A stretch of DNA of 64,000 bases from Dama dama (GCF_033118175.1 NC_083681.1:16138001-16202000); one strand, 5' to 3'; positions 11,325-21,495 are shown, numbered from the stretch's first letter. Notes: generated by a model from the sequence alone, not told the origin. Numbers and translations: made by a program.

Positions 11325-11705
11325 ACAAAGACTTTAAAATTTGAGCTAAGAAATACAGGAGGTGAAGGAGGGAATCATGTGCAAATCTGAGAGGATGGCA
11401 TTGCAGGAGGATGGAATCAGGGCTCCTGAGCTCTAATTGCAGAGCATTTTGAGGAGCCCTGGAGAAATTAGGACTGTGAGGGCCCTGAGGAATTTGAATG
11501 ACATTCCTGAAAATTACAAGGAGACATGTGCATTGTAGCAGAGTGAGCTGGAGGGAGTATGGTTAAGAGGTAATGGGACGTGGGAGTGGAGTGGACACGG
11601 ATATCTTGCAGGCCCTTGACGTGACAGTAAGATGTTTGGCTTTTGCTTCAAGTGAAATTGGCTTTTACATTGCAAGTTTTGAGACAGAGTGGTAAAAGAA
11701 ATGAA
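11325..11705 (+). mobile_element. L2 LINE 3' fragment
   Basis: The order of motifs fits the L2 3' region: ggaggtgaaggagggaa, gggccctgagg, gagtgagctggagggag, aagaggtaatgggac, gcaggcccttgacg and tgtttggcttttgctt. Divergence is high, as expected for L2. Confidence 0.7.
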
Positions 11706-11711
11706 TAGAGA

Positions 11712-11879
11712 CATGAATTGAAGTGCTGGCTCTGTTATTTATCAGTCAAGTATGTTTCTGACTATTTTTTTTTTCTGAGGTTTACTTTCTTTCCCTTTCA
11801 CTTGGGATTAATAATTCACCTAACTCAGAGGATTGTGAGAAATAAAAAATGATACTCTACATGAAGTGCTTAGCACAGT
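11712..11879 (+). mobile_element. MIR SINE, left part (split by BovB)
   Basis: MIR motifs: ctggctctgttatttatcag, aactcagaggattgtgag and gaagtgcttagcacagt. It breaks at 11879. The missing end (tagcacagtg, aaatgcccaatagataa) is found at 17938-18000, so the BovB array was inserted into this MIR. Confidence 0.85.
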
Positions 11880-12145
11880 TTTCAGTTCAGTTCAGTCGCT
11901 CAGTTGTGTCCAACTTTTTGTGACCCCATGACTGCAGCACACCAGGCTTCCCTGTCCATCAACAACTCCCGAAGCTTGCTCAAACTCATGTCCATCGAGT
12001 TGGTGATGCCATCCAACCATCTCATCCTCTGTCATCCCCTTCTCCTCCCACCTTCAATCTTTCTCAGCATCAGGGTCTTCTTCTATGAGTCAATTCTTCG
12101 CGTCAGGTGGCCAAAGTATTGTAGTTTCAGCTTCAGTATCAGTCC

Positions 12146-12496
12146 TTACAATGAACATTCAGGACTGATTTCCTTTAGGATGGACTGGTTGGATCTCCTT
12201 GCAGCCCAAGGGACTCCCAAGAGTCTTCTCCAACACCATAGTTCAAAAGCATAAATTCTTCGGTGCTCAGTTTTCTTTATAGTCCAACTCTCACATCCAT
12301 ACATGACTACTGGAAAAACCGTAGCTTTGACTAGACGGACCTTTGTTGGCAAAGTAATGTCTCTGCTTTTTAATATGCTGCCTAGGTTGGTCATAACTTT
12401 GCTTCCAAGGAGCAAGCATCTTTTAATTTCATGGCCACAGTCACCATCTGCAGTCATTTTGGAGCCCCAAAAGATAAAGTCTCTCACTGCTTCCAT
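12146..12496 (-). pseudogene. BovB ORF C-terminal region (outer copy)
   Basis: Open stretch of 116 codons matching the region after the RT core: DFIFWGSKMTADGDCGHEIK, VFPVVMYGCESWTIKK and FELWCWRRLL. It is separated from the RT block by a frameshift around 12497-12590 and ends in a stop after ISPECSL, before the usual end. Confidence 0.88.
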
Positions 12497-12590
12497 TGTT
12501 TCCCCATCTTCCCCATCTATTTGCCATGAAATGATGGGACCAGATGCAATGATCTTAGTTTTGTGAATGTTGAGTTTTAAGCCAACTTTT

Positions 12591-13103
12591 TCACTCTCCT
12601 CTTTTCACTTTCATCAAGAGGCTCTGTAGTTCCTCTTTGCTTTCTGCCATAAGGGTTGTATCATCTGCATATCTGAGGTCATTGGTATTTCTCCCCACAA
12701 TCTTGATTCCAGCTTGTGCTTCCTCCAGCCCAGCATTTCTCATGATGTACTCTGCATATAAGTCAAATAAGCACAGTGACAAGATACAGCCTTGATGTTC
12801 TCCTCTCCCAATTTGGAACCAGTCTGTTGTTCCACGTCCAGTTCTAACTGTTGCTTCTTGACCTGCATACAGATTTCTCAGGAAGCAGGTCAGGTGGTCT
12901 GGTATTCCCATCTCTTGAAGAATTTTCTGCAGTTTGTTGTGATCTACACAGTCAAAGGTTTTGGCGTACTCAATAAAGCAGAAGTAGATGTTTTTCTGAA
13001 ACTCTCTTGCTTTTTCAATGATCCAATGGATGTTGACAATTTGATCTCTGGTTCCTCTGCCTTTTCTAAATCCAGCTTGAACATCTGGAAATTCATGGTT
13101 CAT
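12591..13103 (-). pseudogene. BovB reverse-transcriptase core (outer copy), motif A altered
   Basis: A 170-codon open stretch covers the RT palm. It shows QAGFRKGRGTRDQI, motif A as FIEYAKTFD, and motif C as YADD (in NDLRYADDTTLMAE). In the inner copy at 15816-16676 motif A reads FVDYAKAFD, so the catalytic aspartate here is replaced by glutamate. The frame ends early (KVKRGE). RT of the RTE clade primes cDNA synthesis at the nicked target; this copy cannot. Confidence 0.9.
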
Positions 13104-13261
13104 GTACTATTGAAGCATGGCTTGGAGGATTTTGAGCATTACTTTTTAGTGTGTGAGATGAGTACAATAGTGCGGTAGTTTGAACATTCTTTGGCATTGC
13201 CTTTCATTGGGATTGGAATGAAAATTGACCTTTTCCAGTCCTGTGGCCACTGCTGAGTTTT

Positions 13262-13705
13262 TCAAATTTGCTGGCGTATTGAGTGCAGCAGTTTCACAAC
13301 ATCATCTTTTAGGATTTGAAATAGCTCAACTGAAATTTCATTACCTCCACTAGCTTTGGTCGTAGTGATGCTACTTAAGGCCCGCTTGACTTTGCATTCT
13401 AGGATGTATGGCTTTAGGTGAGTTATCATGCCATAGTGGTTATCTTGGTCATGAGGATCTTTTTTGTATAGTTTTTCTGTGTATTCTTGCCACTTCTTCT
13501 TAATATCTTCTTCTTCTCTTAGGTCCATGCCATTTCTGTCCTTTATTGTGCCCATCTTTGCATGAAATTCTCCCTTGGTATCTCTAATTTTCTTGAAGAG
13601 ATTTCTAGTCTTTCCCATTCTATTGTTTTCCTCCATTTCTTTGCATTGATCACTGAGGAAGGTTTTCTTATCTCCCCTTGCTATTCTTTGGAACTCTGCA
13701 TTCAA
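13262..13705 (-). pseudogene. BovB linker between endonuclease and RT (outer copy)
   Basis: A 147-codon open stretch with NNRMGKTRNLFKKIRDTKGE and ILKDDVVKLLHSIRQQI, matching the segment upstream of the RT fingers. A frameshift separates it from the endonuclease block and a stop follows RQQI. Confidence 0.87.
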
Positions 13706-14112
13706 ATGGGTATATCTTTCCTTTTTTTCCCTTGCCTTTAGCTTCTCTTCTTTTCTCAGCTATTTGTAATGCCTCCTCAGACAGCCATTTTGCCTTTTTG
13801 CATTTCTTATCTTGGGGATAAGATCACTGCCTCCTGTAAAATGTCATGAACCTCCATCCATAGTTCTTCAGGCACTCTCTCTATCAGATCTAATCCCTGA
13901 AATCTATTTGTTATGTCCACTGTATAATCATAAGGGATTTTATTTAGGTCATACCTGAATGACCTAGTGGTTTTCCCTATTTTCTTCAGCTTAAGTCTGA
14001 ATTTTGCAATAAGGAGTTCATGATCTGAACCACAGTCAGCTCCTGGTCCTGTTTTTGCTGACTGTATAGAGCTTCTCCATCTTTGGCTGCAAAGAATATT
14101 ATCAATCTGATT

Positions 14113-14463
14113 TCAGTATTGACTATCTGGTATGTCTGTGTGTAGTCTTCTCTTGTGTTGTTGGAAGAGGGTGTTTGCTATGACCAGTGCATTCTCTTGG
14201 CAAAACTCTGTTATCCTTTGCCCTGCTTCATTCTGTACTCCAAGGCCAAATTTGCCTGTTACTCCAGGTATCTCTTGACTTCTTACTTTTTCATTCCAGT
14301 CCCCTATAATGAAAAGGACATCTTTTTGGGGTGTTAGTTCTAGAAGGTCTTGTAGGTCCTTATAGAACCATTCAACTTCAGCTTCTTCAGCATTACTGGT
14401 TGGGGCATACACTTGGATTACCGTGATATTGGATGGTTTGCCTTGGAAACGAACAGAGATCAT
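14113..14463 (-). pseudogene. BovB AP-like endonuclease, central part (outer copy)
   Basis: The 116-codon stretch shows VIQVYAPT, then FIIGDWNEKV (the catalytic D and N region of the exonuclease/endonuclease/phosphatase fold), then KFGLGVQNEAGQR. It overlaps the N-terminal block by 4 bp in another frame. The downstream catalytic part with the SDH motif is out of frame near 14030 (gaaccacagtcagc, reverse). Confidence 0.87.
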
Positions 14464-14672
14464 TCTGTCATTTTTGAGATTGCACCCAAGTACTGCATTT
14501 TGGACTCTTTTTTTTTTTGGACTATGAGGGTGCCTTCATTTCTTCTAAGGGATTCTTTCCCACAGTAGTATATATGATTGTCATCTGAGTTAAATTCACC
14601 CATTCCAGTCCATTCTAGTTCTCTGATTCCTAAAACATTGATGTTCACTCTTGCCGTCTCCTGTTTAACCAC
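14460..14672 (-). pseudogene. BovB AP-like endonuclease, N-terminal part (outer copy)
   Basis: A 70-codon stretch: GIRELEWTGMGEFNSDDN, then YYCGKESLRRN. The ELEWTG block contains the glutamate position expected in the metal-binding site. A poly-T expansion (14508-14518) disrupts the end of the block and breaks the frame. Confidence 0.83.
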
Positions 14673-15046
14673 TTCTAATTTACCCTGATTTTTGGACCTA
14701 ACATGAATCCTATGTTAGGTTCCTATGCAATATTGTTCTTTACAGCATCGGACTTTACTTCCATCACCAGCCACATCCATAACTGGGTGTTGTTTTTGGT
14801 TGGCTCCATCTCTTCATTTTTCTGGAGTAATTTTTCTACTCTTCGCCAGTAGCATATTGGGCACCAACCTGGGGAGTTCATCTTTCAGTGTCCTGTCTTT
14901 TTGCCTTTTCATACTGTTTATGGGGTTCTCAAGACAAGAATACTGAAGTGGTTTGCCATTCCCTTCACCAGTGAACCACATTTTGTCAGAACTCTCCACC
15001 ATGACCTGTCCATCTTGGGTGGCCTTACGTGGCATGGCTCACAGTT

Positions 15047-15697
15047 TCATTGAATTAGACAAGCTGTGGTCCACGTGCAGTAATTTGAGCATTCTTTGGG
15101 ATTGCCTTTCTTAGGGATTGGAATGAAAGCTGACCTTTTCCAGTCCTGTGGCCACTGCTGAGTTTTCCAAATTTGCTGGCATATTGAGTGCAGCACTTTC
15201 ACAGCATCATCTTTCAGGATTTGAAATAGCTCAACTGGAATTCCATCACATCCACTAGCTTTGTTCGTAGTGATGCTTTCTAAGGCCCACTTGACTTCAC
15301 ATTCCAGGATGTCTGGTTCTAGGTGAGCAATCACACCATTGTGATTATCTGGGTCGTGAAGATCTTTTTTGTACAGTATTCTTGCCATCTCTTCTTAATA
15401 TCTTCTGCTTCTGTTAGGTCCATACCATTATCTGTCCGTTATTGAGCCCATTTTTGCATGAAATTTTCCCTTGGTATCTCTAATTTTCTTGAAGAGATCT
15501 CTAGTCTTTCCCATTCTGTTGTTTTCCTCTATTTCTTTGCATTGACCGCTGAGGAAGGCTTTCTTATCTCCCCTTGCTATTCTTTGGAACTCTGCATTCA
15601 AATAGGAATATCTTTCCTTTTCTCTTTTGCTTTTTGCTTCCCTTCTTTTCACAGCTATTTGTAAGGCCTCCTCAGACAACCATTTTGCCCTTTGCAT
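15047..15697 (-). pseudogene. BovB linker/RT start in the inverted segment (inner copy)
   Basis: Two open stretches on the minus strand, 15697-15428 (AKWLSEEALQIAVKRREAKS, RIARGDKKAFLSGQCKE) and 15388-15047 (CDGIPVELFQILKDDAVKV, FIPIPKKGNPKECSNY). A frameshift near 15400-15430 separates them. The second runs a few codons past the insertion edge at 15078 into the host BovB. Confidence 0.85.
15064..15077. repeat. Target-site duplication of inner BovB, left copy
   Basis: ctgtggtccacgtg here and ctgtggtccatgtg at 17013-17026: 13 of 14 bases match. Outside these copies the outer BovB reads on without loss. Confidence 0.88.
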
Positions 15698-15815
15698 TTC
15701 TTTTCCGTGGGAATGGTCTTGATCCCTGTCTCCTGTACAATGTCACGAACCTCCATCCATAGTTCATCAGGCTCTCTGTATATCAGATTTAGTCCCTTAA
15801 ATCTATTTCTCAGTT

Positions 15816-16676
15816 CCAGATGTTCAAGCTGGTTTTAGAAAAGGCAGAGGAACCAGAGATCAAATTGCCAACATCTGCTGGATCATCAAAAAAGCAAGAG
15901 AATTCCAGAAAAACATCTACTTCTGCTTTGTTGATTATGCCAAAGCCTTCGACTGTGTCAATCACAATAAACTGTGGAAAATTCTGAAGGAGATGGGAAT
16001 ACCAGACCACCTGACCTGCCTTTTGAGAAACCTGTATGCAGGTCAGGAAGCAACAGTTAGAACTGGACATGGAACAACAGACTGGTTCCAAATAGGAAAA
16101 GGAGTACGTCAAGGCTGTATATTGTCACCGTGCTTATTTAACTTATATGCAGAGTACATCATGAGAAATGCTGGGCTGGAAGAAGCACAAGCTGGAATCA
16201 AGATTGCCAGGAGAAATAGCAATGACCTCAGATATGCAGATGACACCACCCTTATGGCAGAAAGTGAAGAGGAACTAAAAAGCCTCTTGATGAAAGTGAA
16301 AGAGGAGAGTGAAAAAGTTGGCTTAAAGCACAACATTCAGAAAACTAAGATCATGGCATCTGGTCCCATCACCTCATGGGAAATAGATGGGGAGACAGTG
16401 GAAACAGTGTCAGACTTCATTTTTTTTGGCTCCAAAATGACTGCAGATGGTGACTGCAGCCATGAAATTAAAAGACGCTTACTCCTTGGAAGGAAAGTTA
16501 TGACCAACCTAGATAGCATATTAAAAAGCAGAGACATTACTTTGCCAACAAAGGTCCATCTGGTCAAGGCTATGGTTTTTCCAGTGGTCAGATATGGATT
16601 TGAGAGTTGGACTGGAAGAAAGCTGAGCACAGAAGAATTGATGCTTTTGAACTGTGGTGTTGGAGAAGACTCTTGA
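15816..16676 (+). pseudogene. BovB reverse-transcriptase fragment with long open frame (inner copy)
   Basis: The frame is open for about 287 codons from the inversion junction; the first in-frame ATG is at 15993. It holds QAGFRKGRGTRDQIANIC, motif A FVDYAKAFD, GVRQGCILSPCLFNLYAEYI (motif B region) and motif C YADD in LRYADDTTLMAE, then the SDFIFFGSKMTADGDCSHEIK block. Frame is lost near 16613, where one base appears deleted (ggactg-gaagaaagc); a stop follows at 16676. It lacks the endonuclease and a start region, so it is a fragment. Integrity of the RT motifs suggests a fairly young copy. Confidence 0.9.
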
Positions 16677-16870
16677 GAGTCCCTTGGACTGCAAGGAGAT
16701 CCAACCAGTGCATCCTAAAGGAGATCAGTCCTGGGTGTTCATTGGAAGGACTGATGCTGAAGCTGAAACTCCAATACTTTGGCCACCTCATGCAAAGAGC
16801 TGACTCATTGGAAAAGACCCTGATGCTGGGAGGGATTGGGGGCAGGCAGAGAAGGAACGACAGAGGATGA
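16607..16870 (+). pseudogene. BovB C-terminal end after the frameshift (inner copy)
   Basis: The +1 continuation of 15816-16676: KKAEHRRIDAFELWCWRRLL, QSILKEISPGCSLEG-like and LKLQYFGHLMQRADSLEKT. It ends NDRG at a stop caused by another shift in the arginine-rich block. Confidence 0.88.
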
Positions 16871-17026
16871 AATGGCTGGATGGCATCACCGACTAGATGG
16901 GCATGAGTTTGAGTAAACTCCAGGAGTTGGTGATGGACAGGGAGGCCTGGCGCGTTGTGATTCATGGGGTCGCAAAGAGTCGGACATGACTGAGCGACTG
17001 AACTGAACTGAACTGTGGTCCATGTG

Positions 17027-17937
17027 ATCAGTTTCATTAGTTTTCTGTGACTGTGGTTTTCATTCTTGTGCCCTCTGAGGGATAAGGAGAGGAGGCTTAT
17101 GGAAGGTTCCTGGTGGAAGTGATTGACTGGCAAGGAAACTGGGTCTTGTTTTGATGGGTGGGGCCATGCTCAGTAAATCTTTAATCCAGTTTTCTGGCGA
17201 TGGGTGGGGCTATGTCCCCTCACAGTTGTTTGACCTGAGGCCAAAACTATGGTGGAGGTAATGAAGATAATCACTTTCTTCAAAAGGTCCAGTGCATGCA
17301 CTGCCTCACTCAGTGCCCCCGACCCTGTACCAGGACACCGCCGACCCAAGCCTCTGTCGGAGACTCCTGGACACTCATGGGCAAGTCTGGGTCATTCTTT
17401 TGTGGGGTCACTGCTCCTTTCTCCTGGGCCCTGGTGCACATAAGGTTCTGTTTGTGCCCTCCCAGAGTCTGTTTCCCAGTCCTGTGTAAGTTCTGGTGGC
17501 TCCATGTTGGGGTTAATGGTGACATCCTCCAAGAGGGCTTATACCATACCCAGGTCTCTTGCACCCAGAGCCCCTGCCCCTGCAGCAGGCCACTTCTGAC
17601 CCGTACCTCCGCAAGAGATGCTCAAACACTCAGGGGCAGGTCTGGCTCACTCTCAGTGGAGTTTCCTGGTGTGCATGAGGTTTTGTTTGAGCCCTCTGAA
17701 CACCTCTGGTGGTTATGGGGTTTGATTCTAACCGAGCATCTCTGGCAGGTATGAGGTTTGATTCTAAATGTGATTTTCCCCCTACTACCATCTTGCTGGG
17801 ACTTCTCCTTTGCCTTTGGATGTGGGGTATATTTTTTTTGTGGGATCCAACATTCTCCTGTCAACGGTAGTTCAGCAGTGAGTTGTTATTTTGGAGTTCT
17901 CACAGGAGATGAGTACATGTCCTTCTACTTTGCCATA
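17027..17937 (-). mobile_element. 5' region of the outer BovB with internal repeats
   Basis: This stretch continues the outer BovB beyond the inner insertion and ends at the MIR duplication, so it belongs to the element. It is GC-richer than its surroundings. Two blocks, 17319-17472 and 17573-17709, resemble each other (ccctgtaccagg/ccctgcagcagg; cctggtgcacataaggttctg/cctggtgtgcatgaggttttg) with an offset of about 255 bp. They may be 5' UTR repeats. I see no continuous coding frame of the BovB protein here. Confidence 0.75.
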
Positions 17938-18000
17938 TAGCACAGTGTTTGATTTGTGCTAAATGCCCAATAGATAAATTTATTAATAATTTTATTGTAA
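17938..18000 (+). mobile_element. MIR SINE, right part
   Basis: tagcacagtgtttg, gtgctaaatgcccaatagat and ttattaataatttta complete the MIR begun at 11712. Confidence 0.8.
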
Positions 18001-18323
18001 TAAAAGGAGCTCATAAATATTAGCACTTTCCTTACTGGGCATTAAAAAATTTCTCAAGAATCAGAAAGAGTAATCTTTTTAAAGTTGTTCTTACTTAGAT
18101 AAGAATGACCAATATATTTTAACCATATAGAGTTATTTCCCATTATAAATGAGATTTCTAATTAATCCACTCAGAATAAAAATAGCTTTTGCAAGTAAAG
18201 CAAAAATGTTAACAATTCTTTGCCTTTAGGATTGTTATATCCTCTTGATGAATTGACCCTTATTATGAAATAATCTGGTTTTTTTTTTTTAACCACTAGT
18301 AATATTCTTTACTCTCAAGTTTT
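18001..18323. other. Unassigned A/T-rich sequence
   Basis: Nothing recognised. Confidence 0.4.
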
Positions 18324-18540
18324 GCATGCATGCATGCTCAGTCATGTCTGACTTTTTGTGGCCCCGTGAACTGTAGTATGCCAGGCTCCTCTGTCCGTGA
18401 GGTTTCCCAGGCAAGAATATTGGAGTGAGTTGCCATTTCTTCCTCCTGGGAATCTTCCTGACACAGGAATGGAACCTGTGTCTCGTTCATCTCCTGCTCT
18501 GACAGGTGAATTGTTTACCACTGCACCATCTGGGAAGCCC
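18324..18540 (-). mobile_element. Bov-tA-type SINE (diverged)
   Basis: Reverse-complement SINE from gcatgcatgctcagtcatg to caccatctgggaagccc. The head differs from the main subtype (ctcctgctctgacaggtgaa), suggesting an older subfamily. Confidence 0.9.
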
Positions 18541-18559
18541 AGCACTTAGATGTGTCTTG

Positions 18560-19050
18560 CTTTTTTCCCCTCTTTTTCAAATATCTAATCAGGCTTTATC
18601 AGTCTTTATTTGGGGTGTTTAGAACATTTATGGTTAGTTGATTATTGATAAGGTTAATGTGAGTCTATCATCTTCCTTTTTATTTTCTATTAATCTTTAC
18701 CCCATTAGTTTTTTGTTCTCCTTTTCCTGTTTTTCTGTTTTCCTATGATTTAATCTTTTTTGTGTTATTCTATTTTTTCTCTTTCGTTGGCTTATTAATG
18801 ATTGCTTTTTGTTTTTGTTATTTTAATGGTTGCTTTAGTGTTTATGGCTTATATCTTTAATTTGTCACAATCTACCATCAAGTGATGTTGCATCTATTTT
18901 AAATATTTGACAAGAACCTTTCAACAGTGTATTTCTAATATTTTCCTCTTGGCCTTTATATTGCTGCTGTTGGACATTTTCTTATTCCATATGTTATAAG
19001 CCCTACACTACATTGTTACTGTTCTTGTTTAAACAATTGTGTTTTTAAAA
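18560..19050 (-). mobile_element. Old L1, 5'/ORF1-side text in reverse
   Basis: T-rich text such as ggttgctttagtgtttatgg and ttaatttgtcacaatctacc is the reverse of old L1M sequence also present at 44260-44600 and 61900-62230. With 19105-20255 in plus orientation it may be one 5'-inverted copy. Confidence 0.65.
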
Positions 19051-19104
19051 GATAATTATTTTTAAAAGATTGAAATAATAAGAAAAGGATCTTATATTTT
19101 AGCC

Positions 19105-20255
19105 AAGTAATTACTATTTCTGCTGCATAACAGTGAATCTAGATAACACAGGAGAAAACCTAGATGACTTTGGACATGGTGATGACTTTTTAAATACAAC
19201 AAAAAAGGCATAAGCCCTGAATGAAATAATTGATAAGCTGGACCTCATTAAAATTAAAAACATCTGCTCTGTGAAAGCCAATGTCAAGAGATTAAGAAGA
19301 GAAGCCACAGACTGGGAGAAAATATTTGCAAACAATGCAGCTGATAAAGGCCTGTTATTCAAAATACACAAATAATTCTTAAAACACAAAAATTAGCAAA
19401 GAAACAACCTGATTAAAATATAGGCCAAAGACTTTAACATCCAGCTCACCAAAGAAGATAAATAGATGGAAAATAAGTATCTGAAAAGATGCTTCACATC
19501 ATATGTCACTAGAGAAATGCAAATTAAAACAATGAGATGCTACTGCATAACTGTTAGAATGGCCAAAAATCCATAAACTGATAACATGAAATATTGGTGA
19601 CAGTACAGAGCAACAGAAACTTTCATACATTGCTGTGGGACTGTGAAATGGTACAAACACTTTGGAAGACAGTTTGGTGATTCTTACAAAATTAAATGTA
19701 CAATTACCATACAATTTGGCAATTATATTCCTTGATATGTACCCAAAGGAGGTGAGAACTTATGTCAAGACAAAAAGCCTGAACCTTATGCTTATTGCAG
19801 CTTTATTTATAATTGTCAAAAGCTGGAAACAATTAAGATGTCCTTCAGTGGGTGAATGAATAAATAAACTGGTACATGCAGGTAATGGAATATTATTCAG
19901 TGCTAAAAACAAGCTATTAAGCCATGAAAATATATGTAGGCAATAAATATGCATATTGCTAAATAAAGGAAGCAAATCTGAAAACACTACACACTGTAGG
20001 ATTCCAACCAGATGACATTCTAGAAAGGAGACTATAAGAAGATCTGGGTTGAGGAGGGAAGGATGAATGGACAGAGCGCAGAAAATTTTTAGGGCAGTGA
20101 AAATACTTTGTATGATATTATAATAATGGGTACATGTTATTATACATTTTCCCAAATTCATAGAATATGTAAACACCAGGAGTAAAATATAATGTAGACT
20201 TTGAATAATTAGTATGTGTCAGTGTGGATTCATCAGTTTAACAAAGGTACTGGTC
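19105..20255 (+). mobile_element. Old L1M, ORF2 C-term and 3' UTR
   Basis: Plus-strand L1 text: aagctggacctcattaaaat, gagaaatgcaaattaaaac, ccatacaatttggcaattat and a long 3' UTR (gtaggattccaaccagatga, gggttgaggaggga). Many stops. Confidence 0.85.
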
Positions 20256-20260
20256 TGGTT

Positions 20261-21257
20261 CGGTTCAGTTCAGTTCAGTCGCTTAGTCATGTCCGACTCT
20301 TTGCTACCCCACAGACTGCAGCACGCCAGGCTTCCGTGTATATCACCAACTCCTGGAGCTTGCTCAAACACACATGCATCGAGTCAGTGATGTCATCCAG
20401 CCATCTCATCCTCTGTTGTCCCCTCCTCCTGCCTTCAATCTTTCCCAGCATCAGGGTCTTTTCCAATGAGTCAGTTCTTCTCATCAGGTGGCCACAGTCC
20501 TGGAGCTTCAGCTTCAGCATCAGTCCTTCCAATGAATATTCAGGACTGATTTCCTTTAGGATTGACTGATTTCCTTTAGGATTGACTGATTTGATCTCTT
20601 TGCAATCCAAGAGATTCTCAAGGCTCTTCTCCAACAACACAGTTCAAAAGCATCATTTCTTTGGCACTCAGCTTTCTTTATGGTCCAACTCTCACATCCA
20701 TACATGACTACTGGAAAAACCATAGCTTTGACTAGATGGACCTTTGTTAGCAAAGTAATGTGTCTGCTTTTCAGTATGCTGTCTAGGTTGGTCATAGCTT
20801 TTCTTCCAAGGAGCAAGCGTATTTTAGTTTTATGGCTGCAGTCACCATCTGCAGTGATTTTAGAGCCCAAGAAAATAAAGTCTGTCACTGTTTCCACTAT
20901 TTCTCCATCTATTTGCCATGAAGTGATGGGACCTAATGTCATGATCTTTGTTTTTTGAATGTTGAGTTGTAAGCCAGCTTTTTCACTCTCCTCTTTCATT
21001 TTCATCAAGAGGCTCTTTAGTTCTTCTTCACTTTCTGCCATAAGGATGGTGTCATCTGCATATCTGAGGTTATTGATATCTCTCCTGGCAATCTTGATTT
21101 CCAGCCCAGCATTTCTCATGATGTACTCTGAATAGAAGTTAAATAAGCAGGGTGACAATACACAGCCTTGGCATTCTCCTTTCCCAATTTGGAACCATTC
21201 TGTTTATCAACGTCTGATTTTAACTGTTGCTTCTTGACCTGCCTACAGATTTCTCTG
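20261..21257 (-). mobile_element. BovB LINE, 5'-truncated
   Basis: Starts ggttcagttcagttcagtc (3' end) and runs to gacctgcctacagatttctc in the RT region. It contains a 20-bp tandem duplication (20544-20583). A duplication of the target is not evident. Confidence 0.93.
20556..21158 (-). pseudogene. BovB RT/C-terminal fragment
   Basis: A 200-codon open stretch: YADDTILMAESEEELKSLLM (motif C), then ITSWQIDGEIVETVTDFIF, DGDCSHKTKIRLLLGRKAM, VVMYGCESWTIKKAE. Motif A and everything upstream are missing. The 20-bp duplication near 20564 adds ILKEISQS before the stop. Confidence 0.88.
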
Positions 21258-21289
21258 CAAAATTATAGATACTATCTACGGTAAGAAAT

Positions 21290-21495
21290 GGGTTTCCCTG
21301 GTGGCTCAGACAGGCAGAATCTGCCTGAAATGCAGGAGACCTGTGTTCAATCCTTAGGTTGGGCGGGTCCCCTGGAGGAGGACGTGGCAACCCACTTCAG
21401 TATTCTTGCCTGGAGAATCCCATGGATAGACGAGCTGGGTGGGCTGCAGTCCATGGGGTCGCAAAGAGTGGGACATGACTGAGTGACTAAACACA
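21290..21495 (+). mobile_element. Bov-tA SINE
   Basis: Full length: gggtttccctggtggctcag to gcaaagagtgggacatgac. The flanks ggtaagaaat and agtaaaaaat may be a decayed duplication. Confidence 0.95.

Larger units (their letters stand above)
15078..17012 (+). mobile_element. Inner BovB insertion with 5' inversion (twin priming)
   Basis: 15078 to about 15813 is BovB in minus orientation (endonuclease-RT linker and RT start). From about 15814 to 17012 it is BovB in plus orientation (RT core to 3' tail, ending actgaactgaactgaactg). The switch lies in ttcca at 15814-15818, shared by both sides. About 110 bp of BovB expected between the two ends is missing. This arrangement is the signature of twin priming, known for L1 and here seen in an RTE element. 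Confidence 0.92.
11881..17937 (-). mobile_element. Long BovB (RTE) LINE, itself interrupted at 15078-17012
   Basis: Read in reverse it has a 5' region (17937-17027 and 15063 to about 14680), an AP-endonuclease region (14672-14113), a linker (13705-13262), an RT core (13103-12591), a C-terminal region (12496-12146) and a 3' end of (actga)-type repeats at 11881-11895. The 9-bp duplication tagcacagt flanks it (11871-11879, 17938-17946) inside a MIR. Subtracting the inner insertion, it is about 4.1 kb, longer than the approximately 3.2 kb usually quoted for BovB. Frameshifts and stops separate every coding block, so it is dead. Confidence 0.93.

Noticed and set aside
16588..17133. 181-codon minus-strand frame
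   Set aside because: Antisense of the inner BovB 3' end; the reversed BovB 3' UTR is generally open in one frame.
17296..17754. 152-codon open frame on the plus strand
   Set aside because: It lies antisense within the BovB 5' region; openness follows from G/C-rich repeats, and no domain is seen.
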